A stretch of DNA of 64,000 nucleotides from CAVXXD01 sp963765625 (GCA_963765625.1 CAVXXD010000016.1:177195-241194), one strand, 5' to 3'; positions 50,849 to 61,390 are shown, numbered from the stretch's first letter. The notes: generated from the letters alone by a model not told the origin. Numbers and translations are program-made.

Positions 50849-51946
50849 ATGGTGGTGAAGCATCGCTTCATGTCCATTCTCGTAGGTCTCATTTTCCTCG
50901 GCCTTGTCCTGGGTGGCTGTGGCGGGGGAGATGCTGGACAGCCGGCAGGCACCGCACCTCCTTCCGGAGTGGTGCGCCTTTTCAACTGGAAAGACTACAC
51001 CGACCTCTCCGTGATCGCCGACTTCGAGGCGGAGACGGGGATACAAGTTGAACTGGTCGAATACGAGACCACCGACGAGATGATTGCCCGGGTGCAGTCC
51101 ACCCCGGCAGACTTCGACGTGATCATACTCGATGCCGACCTCATCCCTCGCATGAACGAACTGCGCACCATACGTGAACTCGACAAGGGGATGCTTCCAC
51201 ATAGTCAGGGCGTTCAGGAGATATTCAGTAAGGTGCCCATCTTCGACCCGGAGGGCGAGTACGGCATTCCCTACCAATGGGGCACCACCGGGATGGTCAT
51301 CAACACCAGTTACGTCCCGTCCGGGACCGACAGCTGGCGAGCCATGTGGGATGCGCGCTACCAGGGCCGCATCGGTCTGCTTGACGACGTGCGTGAAGCC
51401 ATGTTGCCGGTAATGCTGCAAGGGGATATACCCATCAACACAACCAACCCCGCCGACCTGGTGATGGCGGAGACCGCAGCCCAGCAACTTGCGGACAACG
51501 GCGTGAAGTTCGGGGAGACCATGGAGCTTATTGAGAAGGTCAAGGATGGTGAGCTTTGGATTGCCGAGGCTTATGGCGGGGACGTCGAATACCTGGCGGG
51601 GGGCAGGGACGACATCCGGTTCGTCCTCCCCGAGGAAGGGTACGGCATATGGCTGGAAAGCATGGTCATCAGTTCCAACACCAGGAACGAGGCGGCGGCT
51701 TATGCACTAATCGACTTCTTCTGCCGCCCGGACATCAGTGCCCGCTCCGCCTCCACTTTCTTTTACGGAACCCCGGTCGAAGGCGCCGAGGAACTGCTTG
51801 CGAATAAGGCCACGACCTTGCCCGACGCAGCTGACCTGGACCGGGGAGAACCCTATATCGATCTGGGCGAAAGTGGAAGCTATTACCAGCGCATCTTTAA
51901 CGATATGAAGCTGCGGGCCGGCGGAAGCGAGGTTGATGGTACTTGA
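50849..51946 (+). CDS. PotD-like polyamine-type substrate-binding lipoprotein
   Basis: A 365-residue protein. Lipoprotein signal peptide with lipobox LGGC (Cys near residue 31). The mature part has the spermidine/putrescine-binding pattern: VVRLFNWKDYTDLSVIADFEAETGI, then GIPYQWGTTGMVINTSYV and GEPYIDLGE near the end. It would bind a cationic ligand outside the membrane. No ABC permease or ATPase genes are next to it. Its stop overlaps the TTG start of a sensor kinase, so it likely serves as a receptor for that kinase rather than for transport (inference). Confidence 0.87.
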   Translation: MVVKHRFMSILVGLIFLGLVLGGCGGGDAGQPAGTAPPSGVVRLFNWKDYTDLSVIADFEAETGIQVELVEYETTDEMIARVQSTPADFDVIILDADLIPRMNELRTIRELDKGMLPHSQGVQEIFSKVPIFDPEGEYGIPYQWGTTGMVINTSYVPSGTDSWRAMWDARYQGRIGLLDDVREAMLPVMLQGDIPINTTNPADLVMAETAAQQLADNGVKFGETMELIEKVKDGELWIAEAYGGDVEYLAGGRDDIRFVLPEEGYGIWLESMVISSNTRNEAAAYALIDFFCRPDISARSASTFFYGTPVEGAEELLANKATTLPDAADLDRGEPYIDLGESGSYYQRIFNDMKLRAGGSEVDGT

Positions 51947-54486
51947 GGGTCACCATACAATGGAAGATCATCATCGCATTCCTGGTGATCGCCTCGATCT
52001 CCATCATCAGCGTCTTGCTCGTATCCGTGAGCCTGGCAAAATCTCGCCTGCGCGACGACGTGATCTCGCATTTCGGGGAGATGGCCCAGGATCAGTATTA
52101 CTCGGTATCCAGGGTGATGAACAGCGGGCGGAGCGACACCTTACTGCTGGCCGGGAACCCCATAATCGCTTCGGATGTTTCCCCCGACGTGAAGAGGGCT
52201 GAATTGCAGGCCAAGAAGGAGATCCTGTATGAATACGAGGACATCACCCTGATTGATCCTGCCGGAGTGGTGATAACCTCGACCGACTACAGTTTTCGCG
52301 GAAGCTGGAAGGACCGGACGGCCTTCAAGGAGGCTGCGGCCGGCAGGCCCTCCGTATCCAGCGTCTATGCCATCACCGACCCTTTCAAGATGGTCATCAC
52401 TTTTACTGCGCCGGTTCTCGATTCCTCTGGCGGAGTGAGCTCGGTGATAGCCTTGCAGCTGAACATGGAGGAACTGTGGGCCGTGACCGACCAGATGAAG
52501 ATAGGGGAAACAGGTTACGTTTATCTGATCGACGAATTCGACCGTGACATCGCTTATCCGGACAAGAACCTGATCCTGTACCCGGCCAACCCCGAGGTGC
52601 TTACAGGGATTCGTGAGCAAGCGGAACTCCTTGATTACGAGGACGAGGAAGGGCGCCGGATTGTAGGAGTATATTACGCGGAGAGCGGGGTGAGTCCGGA
52701 GGAGCAGGCGGCTCCCGCGGGCTGGAGGGTACTGGTTGTGCAGGAGGAGCAAGAGGCGTTCATGCTGATCAACCGCCTTCAGCTCCGCATCGTCACGTTT
52801 TCACTCCTTATCTTCGTGCTGGTATTCCTGATCGGTTTATTGTTCTCCAGGACCCTCACCCGTCCCATCCGGCAACTCACGGACGGGGCCGAGTCCATCG
52901 GCAAGGGCGATTTCGATTACCGTGTAGAGGTAAAGACGAAGGATGAGATCGGGCGGTTGGCCGACACCTTCAATATCATGGGCGAGGCGATTTCCGGGGA
53001 TATCGCGGCCCGCCAGAAGGCGGTCCATGCCCTGAAGGAAAGCGAAGAGCTCTACCGGCAGCTGGTGGAGACCTCCCCGGACGCTATCGTCCTTACCGAC
53101 CTGGAGACAAACGTGCTGGTCGCCAACCAATCGGCCGCCGCCACCTTCCGTTATGCTTCGCCCGAGCAGATGGTGGGAGAGAACTTCTTCGAGCATGTGT
53201 TGGTCGAAGACCGGGAGAGGCTTTACCTTTTATACCGGAAAGCTCCCGTGGGCGATGCAAACAAAAACATCGAGCTCAAGATGGAGCGACGAGACGGGAC
53301 GATCATACCGGTGGAGATGAGTGCTTCCCTGGTGCTTGATTCCGATAAGCAGCCGCGGGGTTTTATCGGGCTGGTGCGCGACATCACCGAACGCAGGATG
53401 GTTGAGGAGGCCTTGCGTACTTCCGAGGAAAAGTACCGGGCTGTTTTCGAGGCGACCGGAACGGCTATGTGTACCCTGGATGCCGAAGGCGTCATCTCCT
53501 TCGCCAACCAGGAGTTCGCGGGGATCACCGGCCTTTCCAGGCAGGCCCTGGAGGATGGGAGGCAGTTGGCTGACATGGTGCTCAAAGAGGACAGAGAGGC
53601 TTTTGAGCAGAACCTGGAACAGGCCCTGCGAGGGCCGGCCCAGGTGCCGCTGCGTTTTCCCATGCACATGCGCAAGCGCACGGGCGAAGAGATGTTCGCC
53701 CTGGGGAACATGGCGCGGGTGCCCGGTACCGACAACGTTGTCATCTCCCTGGTCGACATCACCCGGGAGCGAATCTACGAGCGTACCCTGGAGGAGCGCA
53801 CCAAGCAGCTGAGGGACTTTCTCTCCATCGCCTCACATGAGCTGCGCCACCCCATAACCCTGATCAAGGGATACCTCGAGTTGCTGGCAGAGGAACTGGG
53901 GGAAGAGGAGCCCTCCGAATCTGTGCTGCTCAGCTTGCGAAGGGTGCAGACCTCGACCGATCGGCTGACGCTGCTGGGGGACGAACTGATGGACGCCTCC
54001 CGCATCGAGCAGGGTAGCTTCCTTCTTATGAAGACCCGCCTCAACTTCGAAGAACTGGTCGAGCATGCCGTAAGGGAGATGGAGATGCGGGATATCGACA
54101 TCACCTTCGAGGCCAGGCTGAACGGTGACCGCGGAGAGATCGAGGCGGACAGGGAAAAGGTCTACCGCCTGCTGGTGATTCTGCTGGAGAACGCCGCGAA
54201 GTTCTCTCCGCCCCGGGGCCTGGTGGAAGTGGAGGTCGAGGACAAGGGTGGCGAGAAGGTGGTCTCGGTCTTCGACCGTGGCATCGGCGTGCCGGATAAC
54301 GAGCGCCTGAAGATATTCGACCGCTTCTACCAGGTGGAGGACGTACTTCACCATTCCATCGGTATGGGCCTCGGCCTCTACATCGCCACCGAGATCGTGG
54401 AAACGCACGGGGGGCGCATCTGGTGTAATCCACGCCCAGGTGGAGGCTCCATCTTCGGCTTCTCCATCCCTTACCTGGGGATCTAG
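51943..54486 (+). CDS. membrane sensor histidine kinase with Cache, HAMP and two PAS domains
   Basis: An 847-residue protein. TM1 is at about residues 5-28, an extracytoplasmic Cache-type domain to about 272, TM2 at about 280-305 (FSLLIFVLVFLIGLLFSRTL), and HAMP at 303-355. Two PAS domains follow (about 365-490 and 495-615), then HisKA with His632 in IASHELRHPI (the usual SHELRTP altered to RHP). The HATPase has LLENAAKFS, DRGIGVP and MGLGLYIATEIVETHGG. TTG at 51943 overlaps the PotD-like gene stop by 4 bp. No response regulator is adjacent. Confidence 0.93.
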   Translation: MRVTIQWKIIIAFLVIASISIISVLLVSVSLAKSRLRDDVISHFGEMAQDQYYSVSRVMNSGRSDTLLLAGNPIIASDVSPDVKRAELQAKKEILYEYEDITLIDPAGVVITSTDYSFRGSWKDRTAFKEAAAGRPSVSSVYAITDPFKMVITFTAPVLDSSGGVSSVIALQLNMEELWAVTDQMKIGETGYVYLIDEFDRDIAYPDKNLILYPANPEVLTGIREQAELLDYEDEEGRRIVGVYYAESGVSPEEQAAPAGWRVLVVQEEQEAFMLINRLQLRIVTFSLLIFVLVFLIGLLFSRTLTRPIRQLTDGAESIGKGDFDYRVEVKTKDEIGRLADTFNIMGEAISGDIAARQKAVHALKESEELYRQLVETSPDAIVLTDLETNVLVANQSAAATFRYASPEQMVGENFFEHVLVEDRERLYLLYRKAPVGDANKNIELKMERRDGTIIPVEMSASLVLDSDKQPRGFIGLVRDITERRMVEEALRTSEEKYRAVFEATGTAMCTLDAEGVISFANQEFAGITGLSRQALEDGRQLADMVLKEDREAFEQNLEQALRGPAQVPLRFPMHMRKRTGEEMFALGNMARVPGTDNVVISLVDITRERIYERTLEERTKQLRDFLSIASHELRHPITLIKGYLELLAEELGEEEPSESVLLSLRRVQTSTDRLTLLGDELMDASRIEQGSFLLMKTRLNFEELVEHAVREMEMRDIDITFEARLNGDRGEIEADREKVYRLLVILLENAAKFSPPRGLVEVEVEDKGGEKVVSVFDRGIGVPDNERLKIFDRFYQVEDVLHHSIGMGLGLYIATEIVETHGGRIWCNPRPGGGSIFGFSIPYLGI

Positions 54487-54496
54487 CCGGGGGGTG

Positions 54497-57400
54497 CTAC
54501 TTGACGGCGCAAGTGGTCCCGCTCCCGATGAAGAAGAGCAGCATCTCCTTGACGGGCTCCTGAGTGCAGGATTCCCAGGCCCTGGCATAGAGGCGCAGCT
54601 GCGGCGCGTAGTGCCGGGCCAATGTCTTCAGACGGTCTGCCCCGGCGGCCTGGTCGGTCTTATAATCCACCAGCACCCACCCGTCCTGTTCCCTGAATGC
54701 CAGGTCGAGGGTTCCGCGAAGCAGAACGGGGAGAGAGTTATCTTCAACAAGTAAATAATGAAATGGGACCTCAACCAGGCCCTGTTCGGCTGACTTCGAA
54801 CGCTGCCAGACCTCCGAGCTCAGTACGGAGCGGACCAGCTCGACGGCGGCGGGCGCCAGACTCGTGTCCATGCCGTTCTCTGCCAGGGCGGCTTCGGCCA
54901 GTGGCGTCAGGTCGCCCTCGGGTCCGATGGCGGCCGCCTCCAGCAGCAGGTGGATCACCGATCCCCATTCAACCCCGTGCTCGCCTTCGGTGGATGTCTC
55001 TTCTCCGGCGGTTTCCGCTAGAGAAATTTCCAACTGGCCTTCCGAGCGGTTGGAGAGGGCATATTCCTTGGCGGCACGGGCGTCGAAGGTGGGGGAGGCG
55101 GAAAAGGCCAGGCGCTTGGTGATGCCGGTTTGCGCCTCCTGGACTTCTTCCAGGGTGACGGTGACGGTATAGATTTCGGGGGCGGCTTGATCTCCAGGGT
55201 CCGGCAGTTCGTTCTCCGGTACCAGGAACGGCAGGAAGTATTTCCAGGGATTGAACCGGTTTTTGCCGTCCGCGGTGCGTTCGGTGATTACCAGAGCGGA
55301 CTCTGCCCGGGTGGCGGCCACGTAACGGAGGCGCAGGGCTTCCGCTGAGAGGAACCCCTTCTCCAGCATCGATGCTTCTTCCCAGCCGACCGGGCAAGCT
55401 ATCAGGCGGTCCCGGCTGAATCCCGGCCCCTCCCCGAAAATGCCCATGTAGCCCAGGATGTTCGGTCCCGATCGGTCGATATGCAGCTCAACCCCGAACT
55501 CCCATTCCCCGGATGGGCAGGCCAGAAACACCACCGGCGCTTCCAGGCCTTTGACTTTGTGAAGGTTCATAACACGCACCAGGGGCCGCTCTCCGGAGCG
55601 GGCTGATATGCCGTCAAAAGGCTCCTCCAGATCCACAAGCCTACCAAGGTATTCGACTAGCTGGGCGGTGGTCCACATCTCGCCCTGTGCGCCCCGCAGC
55701 ACCTCGAGGGCCTTGGCCAGGCTTCCCGCTTGTACATCGCCCCCGGTATGGGTGGATGCCAGGACTGCCAGGCCCAGCCCGTCCACCATCTTTTCCAGGG
55801 CCGTAATGGGAGGCATGGCTACCAGCCACGATTCGCAGGTCCTGAGGAGATCGAAAGCGCCGCTCAGGGCTTCGGCCGCCCTTGCGGGGAGTGAATCCGG
55901 CAGGGGTGCGTGGAAGGAGAATCGCCCACCCGCTTTCTTCAGGGAGAAGAGCATGGCATCACTTACGCCGAAGAGCTCGCTGCGCAAGGCGGCCACCAGG
56001 GCGACCGGGTCGTCCGACCGGGTGGCGGCGCGCAGGCAGGTGTGGAGCATTTTCAACTCCTCGACTTCGTTCAGGGCGGTTCCGCCGGTGACCTGGTGGG
56101 GGACCCCATATCTCTGGAGCGCGCGAGCGTAACAACTGAGGTATCTGCGGGTGCGGGTGACTATCATGAAATCGTCGGGCGACACCGTTTCCGGGACTCC
56201 CTGTTCAATGGCTTTCGCGGAGCGTGTCACCGTGGCCCCGCTGTCCAGGGCATGCCGGATGTAGCGGGCTATCAGGTCCGACTCCCACTCTACGGCTTCT
56301 TCCATATTACTAAAGCTTATGTCAACGTAGAGGGATTGCACGCCTGAGAGTTCGCCCTGGTTGCCCTCGTTCTTTCCGGGGATCAGTGATACGTATGAGG
56401 GAGACGTCTCTGTATCGGTAGCGGGGAAGCGGAGTGGCAATGCGGGTTCTTCACCGCTGTCGCCGGCTTCAGGCTCGAAGACCCGGTTGACCCAATCGAT
56501 AACGGAGGCCGTGGAGCGGAAGTTGGTGGAGAGCCGTACCAGCAGTCCTTTGCCGCCATCGGCTGATGCCCCGGTGATTATCCCTTTGACTTCGTTGTAG
56601 GTGACGATGTCGGCCCGGCGGAAGCGGTAGATAGACTGCTTGGGATCGCCCACCACGAACAGAGAGCCAGGACGGGGCAGGCAGCGGTGCCAGTCGGTCT
56701 CATCCGGGTCTTGCGCGGTGAGGAGGAGCATTACTTCAGCCTGGATGGGGTCGGTGTCCTGAAACTCGTCAACCAGGAGGTGGGAGAAGCGCTCCGCGAA
56801 GTAAGCCCTCACGTGCGGTTTGTCGCGCAGAAGGGTCGCCGCTTTGAGTAGCAGATCCTGAAAGTTGAGCAGGCCGCGCTCCCGTCGCATGCGGTCGTAG
56901 ACCTCGCGCGCCGCGAACATCACCCGCATCAACGGGGCGTAGCGGTGGACCCGCCAGGCATGCAGGAGGGGAGCAGCGATGTCTCGTCGGAAATCGTACC
57001 AGTTCTCCTTCTCGGCCTTGGCTTCTTCCCGCGTGAAGGCGCCGTTCTCCATCCATACCTTCTGCACCAGCTTGAGGTCGCGGTCGAACTCCTCGAGCAT
57101 CTCCATGAGCTGGTCGGGACGGTTGAGGTCGTCGTAGTGGGTGGCCAGGCGTGGCAAGCGCCGGTATTCCGGTATGAGTTTGTCGTTGCCGGTGTCGCGG
57201 GGAAGCAGCGGGGTCAGGGCTCGCATATGGCTCAAGTATTCCTTGAGGATGAGGACGGCGGGGGCCAGGTCCGGCAGGGGAGCGCCGTCCCAGGGCATAG
57301 GCCAGGTGTTCACATCCGGGTAGTCCGCGAAGCGCATGAAGGCCGGCTTGAGGGTGCCCAGCCCCAGCCCCAGGCGATCCAGTTCACCGAGAAGGCCCTC

Positions 57401-57919
57401 TGGGTCAGTGGCAATAGTCAGGGCGCAGAACTCGCTCCAGGCCTCCTCGCGCAGGCGGTGATCGGCGGCATCGTCCAGCTCAGCGAAGGAGATGTCCACC
57501 CGCGCTTCCACCGGACGTTCCCTGAGCAGCCGCCCGCAAAAGGAATGGATGGTGCCGACGAAACAGTGTTCGATATCGGCGAGTGCCTGCTCCAGCCGTT
57601 CCCACTCCTGTTGCTTTTCGCCATCCGGCGACCCGGCGTCTTCCTCGCTGGAGGTCCTGTTGCGTGCCTCACGTGCTGCGCGCTCCAGCTCCACTTGAAA
57701 ACGGGCGCGCAGCTCTGCCGCGGCCTTGCGCGTGAAAGTCACTGCCGCCAGGGAACGGACACTGGCGCAGCATCCGGTGCGGATCAGGGCTATCATTCTC
57801 CCTACCATGCTGGTGGTCTTGCCGGTGCCGGCTGCCGCCTCGACCAGCATGTTGCGGTCGAGGAGGTTGAGGATGAGGTCGCGCTGGTCCTGGTCAGCAG
57901 GGGACGTCTTGTCGTTCAT
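54497..57919 (-). CDS. addA: UvrD/AddA-type ATP-dependent helicase-nuclease
   Basis: A 1140-residue protein. Walker A AAAGTGKTT is at residues 28-36, motif II LLVDEFQDTDPIQ, motif III GDPKQSIYRFRRADI, motif V/VI region NLHKVKGLEAPVVFLA and RLRYVAATRAESALV. A C-terminal RecB-type nuclease has LRGTLDLAFRE and VLVDYKTDQ (PD-(D/E)XK Asp and DYK). It unwinds and trims double-strand break ends for RecA loading. It begins one base after the stop of the AddB-like gene, so the two are co-translated partners. Confidence 0.92.
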   Translation of the reverse strand: MNDKTSPADQDQRDLILNLLDRNMLVEAAAGTGKTTSMVGRMIALIRTGCCASVRSLAAVTFTRKAAAELRARFQVELERAAREARNRTSSEEDAGSPDGEKQQEWERLEQALADIEHCFVGTIHSFCGRLLRERPVEARVDISFAELDDAADHRLREEAWSEFCALTIATDPEGLLGELDRLGLGLGTLKPAFMRFADYPDVNTWPMPWDGAPLPDLAPAVLILKEYLSHMRALTPLLPRDTGNDKLIPEYRRLPRLATHYDDLNRPDQLMEMLEEFDRDLKLVQKVWMENGAFTREEAKAEKENWYDFRRDIAAPLLHAWRVHRYAPLMRVMFAAREVYDRMRRERGLLNFQDLLLKAATLLRDKPHVRAYFAERFSHLLVDEFQDTDPIQAEVMLLLTAQDPDETDWHRCLPRPGSLFVVGDPKQSIYRFRRADIVTYNEVKGIITGASADGGKGLLVRLSTNFRSTASVIDWVNRVFEPEAGDSGEEPALPLRFPATDTETSPSYVSLIPGKNEGNQGELSGVQSLYVDISFSNMEEAVEWESDLIARYIRHALDSGATVTRSAKAIEQGVPETVSPDDFMIVTRTRRYLSCYARALQRYGVPHQVTGGTALNEVEELKMLHTCLRAATRSDDPVALVAALRSELFGVSDAMLFSLKKAGGRFSFHAPLPDSLPARAAEALSGAFDLLRTCESWLVAMPPITALEKMVDGLGLAVLASTHTGGDVQAGSLAKALEVLRGAQGEMWTTAQLVEYLGRLVDLEEPFDGISARSGERPLVRVMNLHKVKGLEAPVVFLACPSGEWEFGVELHIDRSGPNILGYMGIFGEGPGFSRDRLIACPVGWEEASMLEKGFLSAEALRLRYVAATRAESALVITERTADGKNRFNPWKYFLPFLVPENELPDPGDQAAPEIYTVTVTLEEVQEAQTGITKRLAFSASPTFDARAAKEYALSNRSEGQLEISLAETAGEETSTEGEHGVEWGSVIHLLLEAAAIGPEGDLTPLAEAALAENGMDTSLAPAAVELVRSVLSSEVWQRSKSAEQGLVEVPFHYLLVEDNSLPVLLRGTLDLAFREQDGWVLVDYKTDQAAGADRLKTLARHYAPQLRLYARAWESCTQEPVKEMLLFFIGSGTTCAVK

Positions 57920-57920
57920 C

Positions 57921-60900
57921 TCAATCGGCCCTCCTCAGCTGCCGGAAAGGTTCGAGCTCCGTATTGTCTGGATTGTCCAGCTTGCGTGCGATATCCTCCA
58001 CCGCGGCGGTGATGTCTCCGAAGGCATCAAGATAATCGCCGTAACGGGCGTCCTTGGCGTCGTCAGTGAAGGGGAAGCAGCCGGTGGCCAGCATCTCACA
58101 CAGCCTGGCCAGGACGCTCCTGCCATTTTCCAGCTCTCGTGCTCCCCAGTAATAGCGTTCCCGGCTAGCGCGTCGTCCCGGGAAGAAATAGCCGAAGCCG
58201 GCGACTCTGGCCTCGGGGTAGACTGACCGTAGTTGTTCTCTTACCAGTTCGAGGTAGAGAAGAGGTTGTACGCACCTCCCTTGCCTGAACGGGTCCAGAA
58301 GGTCGTACCTTGAGTCGCTGCCGGTCTTGTAATCCCAGATGGTAAAGGCGGTGAGGGCGCCGGAGGAGATGTCGTCCACCCGGTCGATACGTCCCCGCGC
58401 AAGGATACTTACGCCCTTGGCGGGGGAGATTAACAGCGGGTCCGGGGTGTCGAGCGGGGTGCCCAGGCCGTCCTGTGCCATGCCGATGGAAGTCTCGAGA
58501 AATACGGGGATACTGTCGAGGCAGAATTCTTCTTCACTCGCGAGGAATATCCTGGCGGTGCGGCGGAGCTCGCGGAACTCTGCGTTGAGGGTATCGGGAT
58601 TTGGGGCCGGTTTCAGCTGCAGCATTCTCTCAACCTCGACTTTAAGGATATCTTCAAGAAGAGCGATGTCGCGCACGCGCTCCGGCAGCCTCCCTTCGGC
58701 TCGGAGACGGCTCATGAACCCATGGAAAACGTCATGGAGTAACTTGCCCTGCTCCAGGGGGTCGAGCCATGTTGCGGGATCTAGCGTGAATTCCTCCGGT
58801 GGGGCGATGCCCAGTACGTATCGGAAGAAATACTCCAGCGGGTTCTTACCCAGGGTCTCGAGCCGGCTTGCGCTTAGCACCTGGTTTTCACCAGGGCAGG
58901 TATCACACGGTTGCCCGGCCTCAGGGACGCAGCCGTCGTATTCCGTGAATACCGCGCTGCGTCTGGCATCGTGAGCTATGAAGCCGCGTCCCAGGTGGGG
59001 GAAACATCCAGACACCAGGGACCGGGGATCCGATACCGGCGCGCTCTCGCACATGCGCCACAGCCACCACTCGGTAGCGTCGATGCAGCGATCGGGATGG
59101 TCGGGAGAGAAGGATACCGGCGGTGGCAGCCAGGCAGCCAGGCTTGCCTGATCACCTTCTATCTCGCCTGTCACGGCACGCCAGGCGGAGATAAGGGATG
59201 GGCTGGGGAACTTTTCCCGGTCGTCAGCCAGGTCACGACAACTGTAACAGAGAGTAATATTTCCTCTCAGGCGGGCTGTCAAGCCGGCGAATTGCTCCTC
59301 CTTCCGGGCAAGGCGGGCAGATGCCGTGGGAAGATGGTCGGAGATGCGGGCTCTTTCCGAGTCGAGAAGCAACGGGTCCAGCGAGCCGGCCCCCGGGAAA
59401 CGGGAGTCGTCCAGGCCAACGATGAACGTATACGGCCTTCCTGAATGGCCTCCTCCCAGGACGTGGTTGACGAAGATGCAACCCGGGCGTGGCCCCAGGC
59501 CTCCCACCCGGGTGGAAGAGGGGAGACCCTCAAGCCATGCCCTTACGTCCAAACCATCAACATCTACTTTATTGTTGATACACAGCCGCATCTCCCCGAC
59601 CAGGTCAAGAAGCAGACGGCGTGCATAGGCATCGAAACGGCTTATGCATCGGGTGTTTTCATTGAGGAAAGCCGCAGCTGCGTCGAGCAGGCCGGTTGAG
59701 CCGGGATCCTTCGAGTGCAGCGCCGGCAGGCCCTCCACCAGGCTGCGAACGATCTGCAACCCTCGCTCCCTGCCGCGCAGAGCCATAAGGCGCCTCTCCG
59801 CCCTTTCGGGATCTTCCTCATCTTCCCGGTCAGGCTCAAAAGAGGCGATCCGGGCGGACGCCCGGGACAGTTCGTCGTCAATTACCTGCAAGTATCGCAT
59901 TCGTCCGCTGCCGATAGGGAGGGATTTCAACATGGCGCCAAGCCGTGTGAAGCTGAACCCTTCATCAGCTGCCGGCCCTGCTTCGATCAGACCGTCCTGG
60001 ACCATTCGGACCAATGTGGATTGTGCGTAGTCGTCCCGCAGCCAGGCCAGCCAACCGGCGAGCGCCCGGGCTGGTCTGGCGTAACGGATGGGGATTCCTT
60101 CCGCGAAAGTGGCCGGGATGGATTCGTCGCTGGCGTGTTCCAGGCGTGAGACGATCTCGAAGATCAGGGGAACATATGTTTCTGTGTCGGTATGGAGGAG
60201 TTCCACCTGGTCAAAGGGGATGGCCTGCTCCACGCAGCGCCGGAGCACCTCGCGTACCTCGTTGACCTCCCCGGTCGCTCGGAATATCTTCACAGTGTCA
60301 TCTTTTATGGGAGGTGGAGCAGAGGGGGGGTCGGAGAGGAATCGCAAGTTCAATACGTCCGCGGGTTTTTCTCCCTCCGGCATAGCCGACGGCTGGTCCA
60401 CCTGGAGGACGATGCGTTTCTCCGCCGGGATGGATTCCCAGAGTTCCGCTTCCAGCCCGGTCAGCCCTTCCACCAGATCTGCGGGCACCAGCAGACGGGC
60501 ATCTTGAGGCAGCGCGGCAGGATCGGAGTGAAGACGTTCCGTTGCGAGAATCAACACTCCCGCATAGTCGATCAGGCTTTCATCCTCAAGGGTCTTTTCA
60601 AAGGTGGCGAGAAGGGAGCTGATCTCGCTTCCTTTGGCTTCCACCTCGAAGGCACCCTTCTTCAACTGTCTGGAAGAAAGGCCGGAGAGACGTAAATCAC
60701 GCAGAGTGAAGCGGAGGGCATGGGTCAGCCCGGGGCCCGGTTCCAGCTGGGACAGGTATCCTTTCGACTTCGACCTCTTCTTGAGGCTTGAGAAGGTGCC
60801 GGCGATGACCACTTCTTCCCGCAAACCGCGGAGCATGGTCATACCCTTCTTTTCGATCTCCGGAGCTGCTAGTTCCAGGGCCAGGTGCTGAAGTGTTTTC

Positions 60901-61061
60901 AGCCGGGCGTTGAGTACCGGATGACCGGCTCGCGAGACCGTATCGAGCCACTGGTAACCGATGCGGAGGGAAGGTGCCAGGAGCCACTTTTCCTTCAGGG
61001 GCTGGTTCCGGCAAGCCTCGCTCAGCTCGCAAGCGAAGACGTTCAACTCGATTCGATTCAT
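57921..61061 (-). CDS. addB: AddB-like PD-(D/E)XK exonuclease subunit
   Basis: A 1046-residue protein. The N-terminal two-thirds is a degenerate helicase-like fold without a Walker A motif. The nuclease domain is C-terminal, with ILARGRIDRVDD and FTIWDYKTGSDSR. A cysteine pair CDTCPGENQVLSASRLE lies just before it, where AddB and RecB-family nucleases often hold an Fe-S cluster. The gene directly precedes addA (TGA-G-ATG), supporting an AddAB-type recombination complex. The start is at ATG 61061, with GGGGGTCC nearby. Confidence 0.85.
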   Translation of the reverse strand: MNRIELNVFACELSEACRNQPLKEKWLLAPSLRIGYQWLDTVSRAGHPVLNARLKTLQHLALELAAPEIEKKGMTMLRGLREEVVIAGTFSSLKKRSKSKGYLSQLEPGPGLTHALRFTLRDLRLSGLSSRQLKKGAFEVEAKGSEISSLLATFEKTLEDESLIDYAGVLILATERLHSDPAALPQDARLLVPADLVEGLTGLEAELWESIPAEKRIVLQVDQPSAMPEGEKPADVLNLRFLSDPPSAPPPIKDDTVKIFRATGEVNEVREVLRRCVEQAIPFDQVELLHTDTETYVPLIFEIVSRLEHASDESIPATFAEGIPIRYARPARALAGWLAWLRDDYAQSTLVRMVQDGLIEAGPAADEGFSFTRLGAMLKSLPIGSGRMRYLQVIDDELSRASARIASFEPDREDEEDPERAERRLMALRGRERGLQIVRSLVEGLPALHSKDPGSTGLLDAAAAFLNENTRCISRFDAYARRLLLDLVGEMRLCINNKVDVDGLDVRAWLEGLPSSTRVGGLGPRPGCIFVNHVLGGGHSGRPYTFIVGLDDSRFPGAGSLDPLLLDSERARISDHLPTASARLARKEEQFAGLTARLRGNITLCYSCRDLADDREKFPSPSLISAWRAVTGEIEGDQASLAAWLPPPVSFSPDHPDRCIDATEWWLWRMCESAPVSDPRSLVSGCFPHLGRGFIAHDARRSAVFTEYDGCVPEAGQPCDTCPGENQVLSASRLETLGKNPLEYFFRYVLGIAPPEEFTLDPATWLDPLEQGKLLHDVFHGFMSRLRAEGRLPERVRDIALLEDILKVEVERMLQLKPAPNPDTLNAEFRELRRTARIFLASEEEFCLDSIPVFLETSIGMAQDGLGTPLDTPDPLLISPAKGVSILARGRIDRVDDISSGALTAFTIWDYKTGSDSRYDLLDPFRQGRCVQPLLYLELVREQLRSVYPEARVAGFGYFFPGRRASRERYYWGARELENGRSVLARLCEMLATGCFPFTDDAKDARYGDYLDAFGDITAAVEDIARKLDNPDNTELEPFRQLRRAD

Positions 61062-61129
61062 GAAGGACCCCCAACTCTTTCACCGGCCATGTTGCAGCCG
61101 GAAGAATGATTCAAGGTTATCGATAAGCA

Positions 61130-61165
61130 GTGACATAAATTCGTGTTGTCTTATAATATACAACA
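61130..61165 (+). promoter_or_regulatory. promoter with palindromic operator-like site
   Basis: GTGACA (61130-61135) and TATAAT (61152-61157) have 16-bp spacing. The -10 is framed by TGTTGT (61144-61149) and ACAACA (61160-61165), a perfect 6-bp inverted repeat with a 10-bp centre. A repressor binding here would cover the -10. It probably drives the long leader before the secreted protein at 61659. Confidence 0.55.
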
Positions 61166-61390
61166 TGTAAATAATGTAATAAGCCGGTTTTCGCTCGCGC
61201 TGTAACGCCTCGGACACATATTACTTTTTAATGACAAACGGTTTGATAAGTTGATACCGTGGGAACATTATAATAAGATGAAAACCTGACAATATCTTCA
61301 AAGAAAACCCACAAATCCTGACAAAAAAGCAGTTCAGACACGGTAACATAGTCAAGATTGAGCGGGATGCAATGAACCGAGGTTCAGAAC

